Shown here: in pieces, positions 33,389 to 42,500 of the stretch
Numbering within the stretch: position 1 is the first letter of the stretch
How the letters are laid out: each line of letters opens with the position of its first letter
Source: Roseateles sp049532965
Lineage (GTDB): Bacteria; Pseudomonadota; Gammaproteobacteria; Burkholderiales; Burkholderiaceae_C
Assembly: GCF_049532965.1 (NCBI RefSeq)
Contig: NZ_CP186694.1
Coordinates: 5,270,001 to 5,334,000, forward strand
DNA length: 64,000 nt
Direction of reading: 5' to 3'
Notes under the pieces: generated by a model
The model's database searches: none
What the model was told of the DNA's origin: nothing
The model's input: only the letters and a program-made list of their open reading frames with translations
Made by a program: the position numbers and the translations under genes

Positions 33389-35188
33389 ATGGCGCACAAG
33401 ATCGCGACCTTCCGTCCGGGCGCCTGGCTCGCGGCGGCTCTGGTGCTGGGCTTCCTTGGGCTGTTCTTCATGCTGCCGGTGGCCAGCGTGTTCGCCAACG
33501 CCTTCCTCGACGGGGACGGCAGCTGGACGCTGGGCCACTTTGCGGCCTTCTTCAACCAGCCACTGATGAGCGAGGCGTTCTGGAACAGCCTGTACGTCGC
33601 GAGCGCGGCGACCGCGGTGTCGGCGCTCATCGCCGTGCCGCTGGCCTACTTCACCGTGCGTTTCGAGTTCCGCGGCGCCTTGCTCATCCAGACCCTGGGC
33701 GTGCTGCCGCTGATCATGCCGCCGTTCGTCGGCGCGGTTGCCATGCAACTCATCTTTGGCCGCTCCGGCACGGTGAACCTGCTGCTGGAGGAGCACCTGG
33801 GCGTGACGCTGCCCTTGATGGACGGCCTCACCGGCGTGATCTTCGTCGAGTCGCTGCACTACTTCCCGTTCATCCTGATGAACGTGACGCTGGCGCTGCG
33901 CAACATCGACGGGTCGATGGAGGAGGCGGCGCTGAGCCTGGGGTGCCGGGGCTGGCGGCTGTTCTGGCGCGTGATCTTTCCGCTGGCCATGCCCGGCTTC
34001 ATCGCGGGCGCCTCGCTGGTGTTCGTGAAGGTCTTCGATGACCTGGGCACGCCGCTCGTCCTCGGGACGACGAACATGCTGGCCCCGCAGGCCTACCTGC
34101 GCATCACGCAGATCGGCATCGACGATCCGCTCGGGTATGTCACGAGCGTGCTGATGATCGTGTTCTCGATCGCCGCCATGGCTGCCTCGGCCCGCATGCT
34201 GCATGGCAAGGATTTCGCGACGCTGCAGAAGGGCGGATCGGGTGTGCGCCGCCGGCGGCTGAGTCCTCGCGGTGCCGCCGCGTCGTACGTGTGGATCGGC
34301 CTGATGCTGCTGCTCACGTTGTCGCCGCACCTGGGCGTGCTGTTGCTGTCGTTCGCCTCGGTGTGGAGCTTCGCGCCGCTGCCCGACGGCTACACGCTGG
34401 CGCATTACGCGACGGCCTTTCACGACGCCAGCGGGATGATGGGCAACACGCTGCTCTATTGCGGCCTGGCTGCGGGGCTCGATGTGCTGCTCGGCACGAC
34501 GATCGCGTACCTGCTGCTGCGCACCCGGCTGCCGGTGCGGCACTGGCTGGACTGGATCGCGACGGCCGCGCTGGCGGTTCCCGGCCTGGTGCTGGCCATC
34601 GGCTATCTGCGGCTCTTCCAGGGCGTGCAGATCCCCGGCACGGGCCAGGCGCTGACCGGCACCTGGATCATCATCATGATCGCGTACGCGGTGCGCCGGC
34701 TTCCCTATGCGCTCAGGTCCTGCGTCGCGGCGCTCCATCAGGTGCATGTGTCGCTGGAGGAGGCGGCGGAAAGCCTCGGCGCGACACGGGCCCGGACGAT
34801 CCGTCGCGTCGTCGTGCCCTTGATGGCCGGCGGCATCCTTGCAGGCTTCGTCACCAGCTTCATCACGGCCGCGGTCGAACTCTCGGCCACGATTCTCCTG
34901 ACGTCCTCGCAGACGCAGGCGCCGATGAGCTACGGCATCTATCTGTACATGCAGAGCATCGCGGGCCGGGGTCCGGGGGCCGCGCTGGGCGTGCTGGCGA
35001 TGCTGGTCGTCGCGGTGGGCACCTTCGTGTCGCACGTGATCGTCGAGCGCGGTACGCGGGGGCCCTTGCAGCCGCCGGACGAAGAACTGCCCGCCCCTGG
35101 ACCGGCTGGGGTTGGCGAGCCGGCCGCCGCCCCGTGCGCGTCGCCTGATTCCGCGAAGTCCATCCAAACGACAGGAGTTACGACATGA
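33389..35188 (+). CDS. Fused ABC importer permease (two permease domains)
   Basis: 599 aa inner-membrane protein with about 12 helices. It carries two EAA loops for the ATPase: EEAALSLGCRGWRLFWRVIFP in the first half and EEAAESLGATRARTIRRVVVP in the second, so both half-permeases are in one chain, as in FbpB/AfuB-type importers. I chose ATG at 33389 because GTGAGG lies at a proper distance; a GTG at 33377 overlapping the previous stop is possible. The hydrophilic Pro/Ala-rich C-terminus (last 45 residues) is unusual. The stop overlaps the next gene (ATGA). Confidence 0.88.
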   Translation: MAHKIATFRPGAWLAAALVLGFLGLFFMLPVASVFANAFLDGDGSWTLGHFAAFFNQPLMSEAFWNSLYVASAATAVSALIAVPLAYFTVRFEFRGALLIQTLGVLPLIMPPFVGAVAMQLIFGRSGTVNLLLEEHLGVTLPLMDGLTGVIFVESLHYFPFILMNVTLALRNIDGSMEEAALSLGCRGWRLFWRVIFPLAMPGFIAGASLVFVKVFDDLGTPLVLGTTNMLAPQAYLRITQIGIDDPLGYVTSVLMIVFSIAAMAASARMLHGKDFATLQKGGSGVRRRRLSPRGAAASYVWIGLMLLLTLSPHLGVLLLSFASVWSFAPLPDGYTLAHYATAFHDASGMMGNTLLYCGLAAGLDVLLGTTIAYLLLRTRLPVRHWLDWIATAALAVPGLVLAIGYLRLFQGVQIPGTGQALTGTWIIIMIAYAVRRLPYALRSCVAALHQVHVSLEEAAESLGATRARTIRRVVVPLMAGGILAGFVTSFITAAVELSATILLTSSQTQAPMSYGIYLYMQSIAGRGPGAALGVLAMLVVAVGTFVSHVIVERGTRGPLQPPDEELPAPGPAGVGEPAAAPCASPDSAKSIQTTGVTT

Positions 35189-36279
35189 AGAGCGTGAGCG
35201 TGCAATGCCGCGACATTCGGTTGTCCTATGGCGCCCATGCGGTGCTGCGCGATGTCCACCTGGACATTGCGCCGGGCGAGTTCTTTGCACTCCTGGGGCC
35301 TTCGGGCTCAGGGAAATCGACCTTGTTGCGGGTCATCGCGGGCTTCAACCATCACCAGCACGGGCAACTGCTGCTCGATGGACAGGACGTGTCCGGCTTG
35401 GGCCCCTGGCAACGCGGGGTGGGGCTCGTCTTCCAGAACTATGCGCTGTGGCCGCACATGAGCATCTGGGACAACGTCGCCTTCGGCCTGGTGGAGCGGC
35501 GCCTGCATCGCCGCGAGATTGCCCGTCGGGTGGCCCAGGTCCTGGACACCGTCGGCCTGGCCGCGTTGAGCAAGCGCCGGCCCGGGCAGTTGTCGGGCGG
35601 GCAGCAGCAACGCGTGGCATTGGCTCGCACGCTGGTCACCGAACCGAGTGTGCTCTTGCTCGACGAGCCGCTGTCCAACCTGGACCGCGCCATGCGCGTG
35701 CAGATGCGCCAGGAACTGCTGTTGCTGCAGCGCCGCCTGGGCTTGACCACCGTGTTCGTGACCCACGATCAGGAAGAGGCCATGGCCACGGCCGATCGCA
35801 TGGCGGTGCTTTCGCAGGGTGAGGTGCGCCAGGTGGGCAGCCCGTCGGACCTTTACGACTTCCCGGCCGATCCGTTCGTCGCGTCATTCGTTGGCACGAT
35901 GAACCTGCTCGGCGGCACCGTGCGCGGCCAGAGCGGGGGAGACGTGTTGATCGACCTCGACGGCGTCGGGCTGGTGAACCTGCCGGTGCAGGAAACGCTG
36001 CCGTCGAGCGGGCGCGTGGTCCTCAGCGCCCGCCCGCACGCGTTCCGCCTGGCCCCGGCGGCGAGCGGGGCCGATGACGAACTGCTCTGGATGGCCGGCG
36101 TCGTCGAGTCCACCGAATTCCTTGGGGAAACGAACCGCTATCAGGTCCGCGTGGGCACGCTTCGGCTGGTGGTGGACCAGGCGCGTCACGACGCACGAGG
36201 GACGTTGTACCGGGGGGCCTCGGTGGGCGTGGGCCTGGAGCGGCGCCGTGCGCGCGTGCTGCCAATGGGCGCCGCCTGA
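35185..36279 (+). CDS. ABC importer ATPase, copy 1
   Basis: 364 aa. Walker A GPSGSGKST, signature LSGGQQQR, Walker B LLLDEPLSNLD and the H-loop THDQEEAM are intact; a TOBE-type regulatory domain forms the last 120 residues. It belongs to the FbpC/PotA/UgpC class. Coupled by ATGA to the permease; Shine-Dalgarno GGAG at about 35175. It is about two-thirds identical over the ATPase core to the next ATPase but one start away, by eye. Confidence 0.9.
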   Translation: MKSVSVQCRDIRLSYGAHAVLRDVHLDIAPGEFFALLGPSGSGKSTLLRVIAGFNHHQHGQLLLDGQDVSGLGPWQRGVGLVFQNYALWPHMSIWDNVAFGLVERRLHRREIARRVAQVLDTVGLAALSKRRPGQLSGGQQQRVALARTLVTEPSVLLLDEPLSNLDRAMRVQMRQELLLLQRRLGLTTVFVTHDQEEAMATADRMAVLSQGEVRQVGSPSDLYDFPADPFVASFVGTMNLLGGTVRGQSGGDVLIDLDGVGLVNLPVQETLPSSGRVVLSARPHAFRLAPAASGADDELLWMAGVVESTEFLGETNRYQVRVGTLRLVVDQARHDARGTLYRGASVGVGLERRRARVLPMGAA

Positions 36280-36385
36280 ATCGGGGGATATCGAGGGAGG
36301 CCCTGATGCGGGATCGTGTCGCGATGGGGACACTCGAATGACAGGCCGGACGCCATCTCGACCGGCGGGAGTGTTCGGAGTTCCC

Positions 36386-37474
36386 ATGAATCGGGTGAGC
36401 GTCAGTTGCGAAGGGCTGCACCTGTCCTATGGGCCGGTCGTCGTGCTCGACGGCGTGAGCCTGACCACGGCACCCGGTGAGTTCTTCGCGCTGCTGGGGC
36501 CGTCGGGATCGGGGAAGTCGACGTTGTTGCGCGTGATCGCCGGTTTCGCACGGGCGCGGGCCGGGCGCGTGTGCATCGACGGGCGCGAGCTGCGGCCCGA
36601 CGAGCCGGCGTGGGCCAGAGGTGTCGGCATGGTGTTCCAGGACCACGCGCTGTGGCCACATCTGACGGTGCGGGACAACGTGGCATTCGGCCTGGTCGAG
36701 CGCCGGCTGCCCCGGCGGGACATCGATCGGCGGGTTGGGGAGGTCCTGGACCAGATGGCCATGGGGGCGCTGGCGGCGCGGCGGCCTGGAGAATTGTCGG
36801 GCGGACAGCGTCAACGGGTGGCGTTGGCTCGCACGCTGGTCACGCAGCCCACGGTGCTGCTGCTGGACGAGCCGCTTTCAAGCCTGGACCGGGCCCTGAG
36901 GCTGCAGATGCGGCAGGAGCTGCTGGCGCTGCAGCGCCGCCTGGGCATCACGACGATCTTCGTGACGCACGACCAGGACGAGGCCATGACGACGGCGGAC
37001 CGGATCGCGGTGCTGGACGAAGGGCGCGTGCAGCAGATCGGCACACCGATCGCGCTGTACGACTATCCCGCGACGCCGTTCGTCGCCAGTTTCGTCGGCA
37101 CGATGAACATGCTGGCGGCGCAGGTGCGCGACTTCCGCGGTGGCAAGGTGCAGTTGACGGTGCCGGGCTGGGGCGATCTGGCGGTGGAAGGCGATGCCGA
37201 CTTCGCACCCGGGCGGGCCGTGACCGCGGCCATTCGACCTCAAGCGCTGCGCCTGGAGGTGGCGGACGCGCAGCAGGACGCACGCTATTCCTGGCTGCCC
37301 GGACAGGTCTCGAGCATCGAGTTCCATGGCGCCTTCGCACGCTACTGGGTGCAGGTGGGGCCGCACGCCGTGGCCGTCGATCAGCCGCATCACGCCGGGC
37401 TGTCGAAGTTCCCCGCGGGGGGGGACGTGTCGGTGGGCATTGACCCGGCGCTGGTCCGCCTGTTCGCGCGCTGA
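36386..37474 (+). CDS. ABC importer ATPase, copy 2 (paralogue of the preceding gene)
   Basis: 362 aa with intact Walker A GPSGSGKST, LSGGQRQR, LLLDEPLSSLD and THDQDEAM, plus a TOBE domain. It shares long stretches with the preceding ATPase (GEFFALLGPSGSGKSTLLRV, RDNVAFGLVERRLPRR, DPFVASFVGTMN-like), so it arose by tandem duplication. ATG at 36386 is preceded by GGAG with good spacing; an earlier ATG at 36338 is possible. Whether it serves the same permease as a heterodimer or another transporter is open. Confidence 0.88.
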   Translation: MNRVSVSCEGLHLSYGPVVVLDGVSLTTAPGEFFALLGPSGSGKSTLLRVIAGFARARAGRVCIDGRELRPDEPAWARGVGMVFQDHALWPHLTVRDNVAFGLVERRLPRRDIDRRVGEVLDQMAMGALAARRPGELSGGQRQRVALARTLVTQPTVLLLDEPLSSLDRALRLQMRQELLALQRRLGITTIFVTHDQDEAMTTADRIAVLDEGRVQQIGTPIALYDYPATPFVASFVGTMNMLAAQVRDFRGGKVQLTVPGWGDLAVEGDADFAPGRAVTAAIRPQALRLEVADAQQDARYSWLPGQVSSIEFHGAFARYWVQVGPHAVAVDQPHHAGLSKFPAGGDVSVGIDPALVRLFAR

Positions 37475-37490
37475 GGCCTAAGGGGGCGCC

Positions 37491-38372
37491 ATGGAGCTGT
37501 ACCAGGTGCGCGCCTTCGTGACGGTGGCCCGGATCGGCAATGTGACCAAGGCGGCGGAAGCGCTGTGCGTCACGCAGCCTGCGGTGACAGGCCAGCTCAA
37601 GAGCCTGGAGCAGAGCCTGGGGGTGGCGTTGTTCGACCGGTCGGCGGGACGACTGGTGCTGACGCGGGCGGGCGATCTGCTCTTGCCGAAGGCGGAGGCC
37701 CTGTTGACCGTCAGCGGGGAGCTGTGCGCCATCGCTCGCCAGTTGCGGGGGCAACTGGCGGGGGTCGTCGACTTCGGACTACCGAGTGAGACGGCCGAGT
37801 TTCTCCGGCTGGGCGAGATGGTGACCAGCGTGAACCGGGCGCTGCCGCTGGTGGAGCTGCGAACGCGAGGTCATGCGGCACTGCGGCTGCTGGACCAGAT
37901 CCGGGCCGGAGCTCTGGCGGCGGGCTACTACATCGGTGCCAAGCCTCCGAGGGACCTCGTGTGGACGGGGCTGCGATCGGTGACGTACCGGGTGGCGGTG
38001 CCGGCGCGGATGGCGGAGGCCATGCATCCGCGCGGCTGGCGCTTCCTGTCGGAACTCCCGTGGGTGGACGGGATGGTGGACTCGCACATGCACCAGTTGC
38101 TTCAGGAGATGTTTGACCGGCAGGGCCTGGCGCCGCGGGTGGTCATGCGGGCCGAGGACACCAGCGGCCTGGAGGCGTATGTGCGGGCGGGCAGTGGGTG
38201 CGCGCTGATTCGCGAGGAGGTCGCGGTGCGCGGCGCCGAGCACGGGGCCTGGATGGTCTGGGGACCGGGACAGATCGATGCGCAGCTCTACCTGGTCACA
38301 TCGACGGAGGGCGGCAGCGATCCGCTTACCGCGGCCTTGTCCTCGCTGATTCGCAGCGTCTGGGAGGCGTGA
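37491..38372 (+). CDS. LysR-family transcriptional regulator
   Basis: 293 aa, the standard size. The N-terminal winged helix is clear (MELYQVRAFVTVARIGNVTKAAEALCVTQPAVTGQLKSLE, cut here only for reading: HTH at about residues 17-37), followed by a LysR substrate domain. It starts 16 bp after the second ATPase and is in the same direction, so it is the last gene of the importer operon. It probably regulates that operon and perhaps the divergent phosphatase/porin. Confidence 0.9.
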   Translation: MELYQVRAFVTVARIGNVTKAAEALCVTQPAVTGQLKSLEQSLGVALFDRSAGRLVLTRAGDLLLPKAEALLTVSGELCAIARQLRGQLAGVVDFGLPSETAEFLRLGEMVTSVNRALPLVELRTRGHAALRLLDQIRAGALAAGYYIGAKPPRDLVWTGLRSVTYRVAVPARMAEAMHPRGWRFLSELPWVDGMVDSHMHQLLQEMFDRQGLAPRVVMRAEDTSGLEAYVRAGSGCALIREEVAVRGAEHGAWMVWGPGQIDAQLYLVTSTEGGSDPLTAALSSLIRSVWEA

Positions 38373-38431
38373 GCGTGCGGAAAGCCGACAGGGGCGCCAC
38401 GGCGCCATGGAGGTCACGGGGGCACAAACGG

Positions 38432-38464
38432 AAAACCCCGCAGGACTTGCGTGCTGCGGGGTTT
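38432..38464. terminator. Bidirectional terminator between LysR gene and tRNA
   Basis: AAACCCCGCAG-N10-CTGCGGGGTTT forms an 11-bp stem. On the minus strand it ends the tRNA transcript with TTTT; on the plus strand it may end the ABC-lysR operon. Confidence 0.85.
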
Positions 38465-38470
38465 CGTATT

Positions 38471-38547
<77 letters not shown>

Positions 38548-38645
38548 TTGCGAAGAACGCGACTATAGCAAAGTTTTCGAAGACAATGCAAGTCCCGCCG
38601 AGCACGGCCTCCCTCAGTCCGGCGCGCGAGTCTTCGACCCCCTTC

Positions 38646-39899
38646 ATGTTCAGCTTCCTCAAGAAAAAACTCGGCTTCGGCACCGCCGAACCCGCGCCAG
38701 CGCCCGCTCCCGAAGCGCCCTCGACACCCGAGCTTCCGCCCGTGGCGGTGCCTCCGGCTCCGGTCGTCGCGCCCGCGCCCCCGCCGGCGCAAGTCCTGGC
38801 CCCAACGCCCGCTCCCGCGCCGACCCCTGCGCCGGTGCCCGTGCCACCCCCGGCACCGGCCGTGGTGCCCGTGCCGGTCGCCGTGCCTGTCGCCGCGCCG
38901 GCGCCGATGGTCGTGCCCGCTCCCGTTCTCCCGCTCATCCCTGCGCCGGTCATCGAGCCCGCGATCGAACCGCGCGTGGAGCTGCCGATTGAAGCGGCGC
39001 CGCGCAAGAACTGGATGGACAAGCTGCGCCAGGGCCTGCGCAAGACCGGTTCGAGCATTGCGCAGGTCTTCACCGGCACGCAGATCGACGATGCCCTCTA
39101 TGAGGAGCTCGAGGCTGCGCTGCTGATGGCGGATGCTGGCGTGAAGGCGACCGAGTTCTTGCTGGAGGACCTCAAGCGCCGCGTGAAGGAGGCCAAGGTC
39201 ACCGAGCCTGCGGCGGTGCGGCAGTTGCTGGTGGATGCGCTGACGCATCTGCTGCAGCCGCTGCAACGTCAGTTGGTGATTGGCGAGGCGTCGCCGACGG
39301 TGATCATGGTGGTTGGCGTGAATGGTGCTGGCAAGACGACCAGCATCGGCAAGCTGACTCGTCACCTGGCTGATGCCGAGGCCAACGTGTTGCTGGCGGC
39401 GGCGGACACCTTCCGTGCCGCCGCGCGCGAGCAGCTTGCGGTCTGGGCCGACCGCAATCGCGTGCAGATCGTCAGCCAGGAGGGGGGTGATCCGTCGGCG
39501 GTGACGTATGACGCGGTGGTTGCGGGCAAGGCGCGCCAGTGCGATGTCGTGATTGCTGACACGGCGGGCCGGTTGCCGACGCAGCTCCACCTGATGGAGG
39601 AGCTCAAGAAGATCAAGCGGGTGATTGGCAAGGCGCAGGAGACGGCGCCGCACGAGGTGTTGCTGGTGGTTGACGGCAACACTGGCCAGAACGCGCTGAC
39701 GCAGGTGAAGGCGTTCGATGATGCGCTGGGCCTGACGGGCCTGGTCGTCACGAAGCTGGATGGCACGGCCAAGGGTGGGGTGCTCGCGGCCATCGCACGC
39801 GAGCGCCCGATCCCTGTCTACTTCATCGGTGTCGGCGAAAAGCTCGAAGACTTGCAGACCTTCGACGCGCGCGAGTTCGCCCAAGCGCTGCTGGAATGA
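38646..39899 (+). CDS. ftsY: Signal recognition particle receptor FtsY
   Basis: 417 aa. It has an Ala/Pro-rich, membrane-interacting N-terminal region (about residues 12-115) and an NG GTPase domain: GVNGAGKTTSIGKL, DTFRAAAREQL, DTAGRLPTQ, TKLDGTAKGG. ATG at 38646 gives MFSFLKKKLGFG, the usual amphipathic N-terminus; an ATG at 38586 is less likely. It docks Ffh-ribosome complexes at the membrane. Convergent with ffh. Confidence 0.95.
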   Translation: MFSFLKKKLGFGTAEPAPAPAPEAPSTPELPPVAVPPAPVVAPAPPPAQVLAPTPAPAPTPAPVPVPPPAPAVVPVPVAVPVAAPAPMVVPAPVLPLIPAPVIEPAIEPRVELPIEAAPRKNWMDKLRQGLRKTGSSIAQVFTGTQIDDALYEELEAALLMADAGVKATEFLLEDLKRRVKEAKVTEPAAVRQLLVDALTHLLQPLQRQLVIGEASPTVIMVVGVNGAGKTTSIGKLTRHLADAEANVLLAAADTFRAAAREQLAVWADRNRVQIVSQEGGDPSAVTYDAVVAGKARQCDVVIADTAGRLPTQLHLMEELKKIKRVIGKAQETAPHEVLLVVDGNTGQNALTQVKAFDDALGLTGLVVTKLDGTAKGGVLAAIARERPIPVYFIGVGEKLEDLQTFDAREFAQALLE

Positions 39900-40040
39900 C
39901 CCCCGCAGTCCCCGGTCGCAAATCCGTCGAAGGACGACGCTGATGGGGGACGGTGAGCCGTGGGGTTTTGGCGCTTGACGCCAAGGCCCCATGCCTCGGC
40001 GGCCAACGCCCGGACCTCCGCAGGACCGTGGAGCGCCCCC

Positions 40041-40075
40041 CCCAAAAAGCAAATGAGCCCCCACAGGAGCTCATT
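40041..40075 (-). terminator. Terminator downstream of ffh
   Basis: On the minus strand AATGAGC-N10-GCTCATT is followed by TTGCTTTTT. It lies five bases after the ffh stop. A second, larger GGGG/CCCC hairpin at 39961-39991 lies on the ftsY side and may serve ftsY. Confidence 0.7.
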
Positions 40076-40079
40076 GCAA

Positions 40080-41477
40080 TCACATCGGGAACCCGCCTCC
40101 GCCCCCGCCGCCCATGAGGTTCTTGAGTCCGCCCATCTTCTTCATCATCTTCATCAGCCCGCCGCCCTTCATTTTCTTCATCATTCCCTGCATCTGGTCG
40201 AACTGATTGAGCAGGCGGTTGACCTCCTGGATCTGAACCCCGGCGCCGGCTGCGATGCGGCGCTTGCGGCTGGCCTTGGACTTTCCGTCCATCAGCAGCG
40301 ACGGCTGACGGCGCTCCTTGGCGGTCATGGCGTTGAGGATGCCTTCCATGCGCTTCATGTCGCGCTCGGCCTTGTCCATGTCGGGCTGACCGGCCTTGGC
40401 GGTCATCTGCGTGGGCAGCTTGTCCATCAGTCCGGACAGTCCGCCCATTTTTTTCATCTGCGAGATCTGTGCGAGGAAGTCGTTCAGGTCGAAGCCGTCG
40501 CCGGACTTGAGCTTCTCGGCGAGCTTCTGCGCCGCCTCGACGTCCACGCCTTTCTGGACTTCCTCGACCAGCGCGACGATGTCGCCCATGCCGAGCACGC
40601 GGCCTGCGTGGCGGTCGGCGTCGAAGACCTCGAGGCCGTCGATTTTCTCGGACACGCCCGCGAACTTGATCGGTGCGCCGGTGATCTGCTTGACGGACAG
40701 CGCCGCACCGCCGCGCGAGTCGCCATCCAGCTTGGTCAGCACGATGCCGGTCAGCGGCAGCGCTTCCTTGAAGGCCTTGGCGGTGTTGACCGCGTCCTGG
40801 CCCTGCATGGCGTCGACGACGAACAGCGTTTCCACCGGCTTGAGGGTCGCATGCAGATCGCGGATCTCCGCCATCAGCGCTTCGTCGATGGCCAGGCGGC
40901 CGGCCGTATCGACCAGCAGCACGTCGAAGAAATGGCGCTTCGCATGGTCGAGTGCGGCCAGCGCGATGTCATGCGGCTTCTGGTCCGGCGCGGAGGGGAA
41001 CCATTCGGCGCCTGCCTGCCTGGTCACCGTCTTGAGCTGCTCGATCGCCGCCGGCCGGTACACGTCCGCCGACACCGTCAGGACCTTCTTCTTGCGCTTC
41101 TCGATCAGGTGCTTGGCGAGCTTGGCGGTCGTCGTCGTCTTGCCGGCGCCCTGCAGACCGGCCATCAGGATGATGGCGGGGGGCTGGGCCGCGAGGTTGA
41201 TGTCGGCGATGCCTTCGCCCATCGTCGCGGCCAGTTCCTTGTGGACCACCGAGACCAGCACCTGTCCCGGATTCAGCGATCCGGCCACTTCCTGGCCGAG
41301 GGCCTTTTCCTTCACGCGGGCGACGAAGTCGCGCACCACCGGGAGCGCGACGTCGGCCTCCAGCAGCGCCATGCGCACCTCGCGCAGCATGTCCTGCACA
41401 TTGGACTCGGTGATGCGGGCCTGGCCGCGCATCGTCTTGACGAGCCGGCTCAGTCGATCAGTCAGGGTGGAAGCCAT
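40080..41477 (-). CDS. ffh: Signal recognition particle protein Ffh
   Basis: 465 aa. NG domain motifs are GLQGAGKTTTTAKL, DVYRPAAIEQL, DTAGRLAID and TKLDGDSRGG. The methionine-rich M domain has MQGMMKKMKGGGLMKMMKKM near the end, with a glycine-rich FPM tail. Binds signal peptides with 4.5S RNA (not in this window). Divergent from the CcsA/YpjD-like gene, as in E. coli. Confidence 0.97.
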   Translation of the reverse strand: MASTLTDRLSRLVKTMRGQARITESNVQDMLREVRMALLEADVALPVVRDFVARVKEKALGQEVAGSLNPGQVLVSVVHKELAATMGEGIADINLAAQPPAIILMAGLQGAGKTTTTAKLAKHLIEKRKKKVLTVSADVYRPAAIEQLKTVTRQAGAEWFPSAPDQKPHDIALAALDHAKRHFFDVLLVDTAGRLAIDEALMAEIRDLHATLKPVETLFVVDAMQGQDAVNTAKAFKEALPLTGIVLTKLDGDSRGGAALSVKQITGAPIKFAGVSEKIDGLEVFDADRHAGRVLGMGDIVALVEEVQKGVDVEAAQKLAEKLKSGDGFDLNDFLAQISQMKKMGGLSGLMDKLPTQMTAKAGQPDMDKAERDMKRMEGILNAMTAKERRQPSLLMDGKSKASRKRRIAAGAGVQIQEVNRLLNQFDQMQGMMKKMKGGGLMKMMKKMGGLKNLMGGGGGGGFPM

Positions 41478-41523
41478 CGTAGAAGCGCCCGCGGGGGCGG
41501 GCGCGCGTCATTACACTTTGCGG

Positions 41524-42357
41524 ATGATTTTATCGCCCGCTTCCGCCGAGCCCAGCGGCTTGCTCCTGGCCGCCCTCAGCGCCGCCGGTGCCGTGGCCTA
41601 TGCCGCGGCCGCCGCCTTCGCGCACCAGCGGCCTCGCACCTGGCGCGCGGTGCTGGTCCTGGCCTGGCTGCTGCACCTGGCCGCGCTGGTGGTCGACATC
41701 GGCGGCATTGGCGCCGCGCCGGTCAACGGCGGCCATGCGGCGCGCTTCGGTTTCGCGCCGTCGCTGTCGATGACGATCTGGCTGGTCACCGGCGTCTATC
41801 TGGTCGAAAGCCGCTTCCTGCCGCTGCCGTCGGCGCAGCGCCTGCTCAGCGTGCTGGGACTGCTGGTCATGCTGGTGGCGTGGATGTTTCCCGGCGAGTA
41901 CCGGCCCCAGGCCGGCTCTCCGCTGGCACCGCTGCACTGGGCGATGGGCCTGGCGTCCTATGGGTTGTGCGGTGTGGCGGTGATGCACGCGGTGATGCTC
42001 AACCGCGCCGAGCGCCAGATGCGGTCGCAGAAGGGGCAGGGCGCGCCGGCGCTCGGCACGCCGCTGCTGCGCCTGGAGCGGCTGACCTTCCAGTTCGTCG
42101 GTGCCGGCGTCGTGGTGCTGTCCATCGCGCTGCTGCTCGGCGTCGCCTTCACGCCGCAATGGCGCTGGGATCACAAAACGCTGTTTGCCGTGATGGGCTG
42201 GATTGTGCTGACGGGCCTGCTCACCGGCCGGCGAGTGTTCGGATGGCGCGGCCGCCGGGCAACGCGCTGGCTGTACCTCGGCGCCGCGCTGCTGCTGCTG
42301 TCGTATGCCGGCTCTCGGTTCGTGCTCGAAGTCGTGCTGCAGCGGCCGCCGGCCTGA
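41524..42357 (+). CDS. CcsA/YpjD-like cytochrome c assembly membrane protein
   Basis: 277 aa with about eight membrane helices, of the CcsA/CcmC/HemX superfamily. Conserved histidines and aromatic residues appear in GSPLAPLHWAMGLASYG and in FTPQWRWDHKTLFAVMGW, resembling the WWD-type haem-handling region in simplified form. It is the ypjD position beside ffh, where a role in membrane protein or haem handling is only presumed. ATG at 41524. Confidence 0.83.
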   Translation: MILSPASAEPSGLLLAALSAAGAVAYAAAAAFAHQRPRTWRAVLVLAWLLHLAALVVDIGGIGAAPVNGGHAARFGFAPSLSMTIWLVTGVYLVESRFLPLPSAQRLLSVLGLLVMLVAWMFPGEYRPQAGSPLAPLHWAMGLASYGLCGVAVMHAVMLNRAERQMRSQKGQGAPALGTPLLRLERLTFQFVGAGVVVLSIALLLGVAFTPQWRWDHKTLFAVMGWIVLTGLLTGRRVFGWRGRRATRWLYLGAALLLLSYAGSRFVLEVVLQRPPA

Positions 42358-42413
42358 GCGCGTTCGCTTTCCCGACGACCGTCCTCCATGATTGCTGACC
42401 TCTGGCCCCGCGT

Positions 42414-42494
42414 CCCGACACCCGAGATGCTCCCGATACGCCCGATAAGCGCGATAAGCCCGATAAGCCCGACACTCCCGATGCTTCCGACGCT
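42414..42494. repeat. 9-bp tandem repeat, nine imperfect copies
   Basis: Units follow the pattern CCCGATAAG / CCCGACACT from 42414 to 42494. The array is in frame with the GTG start at 42501 and would encode P-D-x-type tripeptides, but a TGA lies upstream at about 42396 and no standard start is inside. Probably non-coding or a decayed N-terminus. Confidence 0.8.
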
Positions 42495-42500
42495 CTCATC

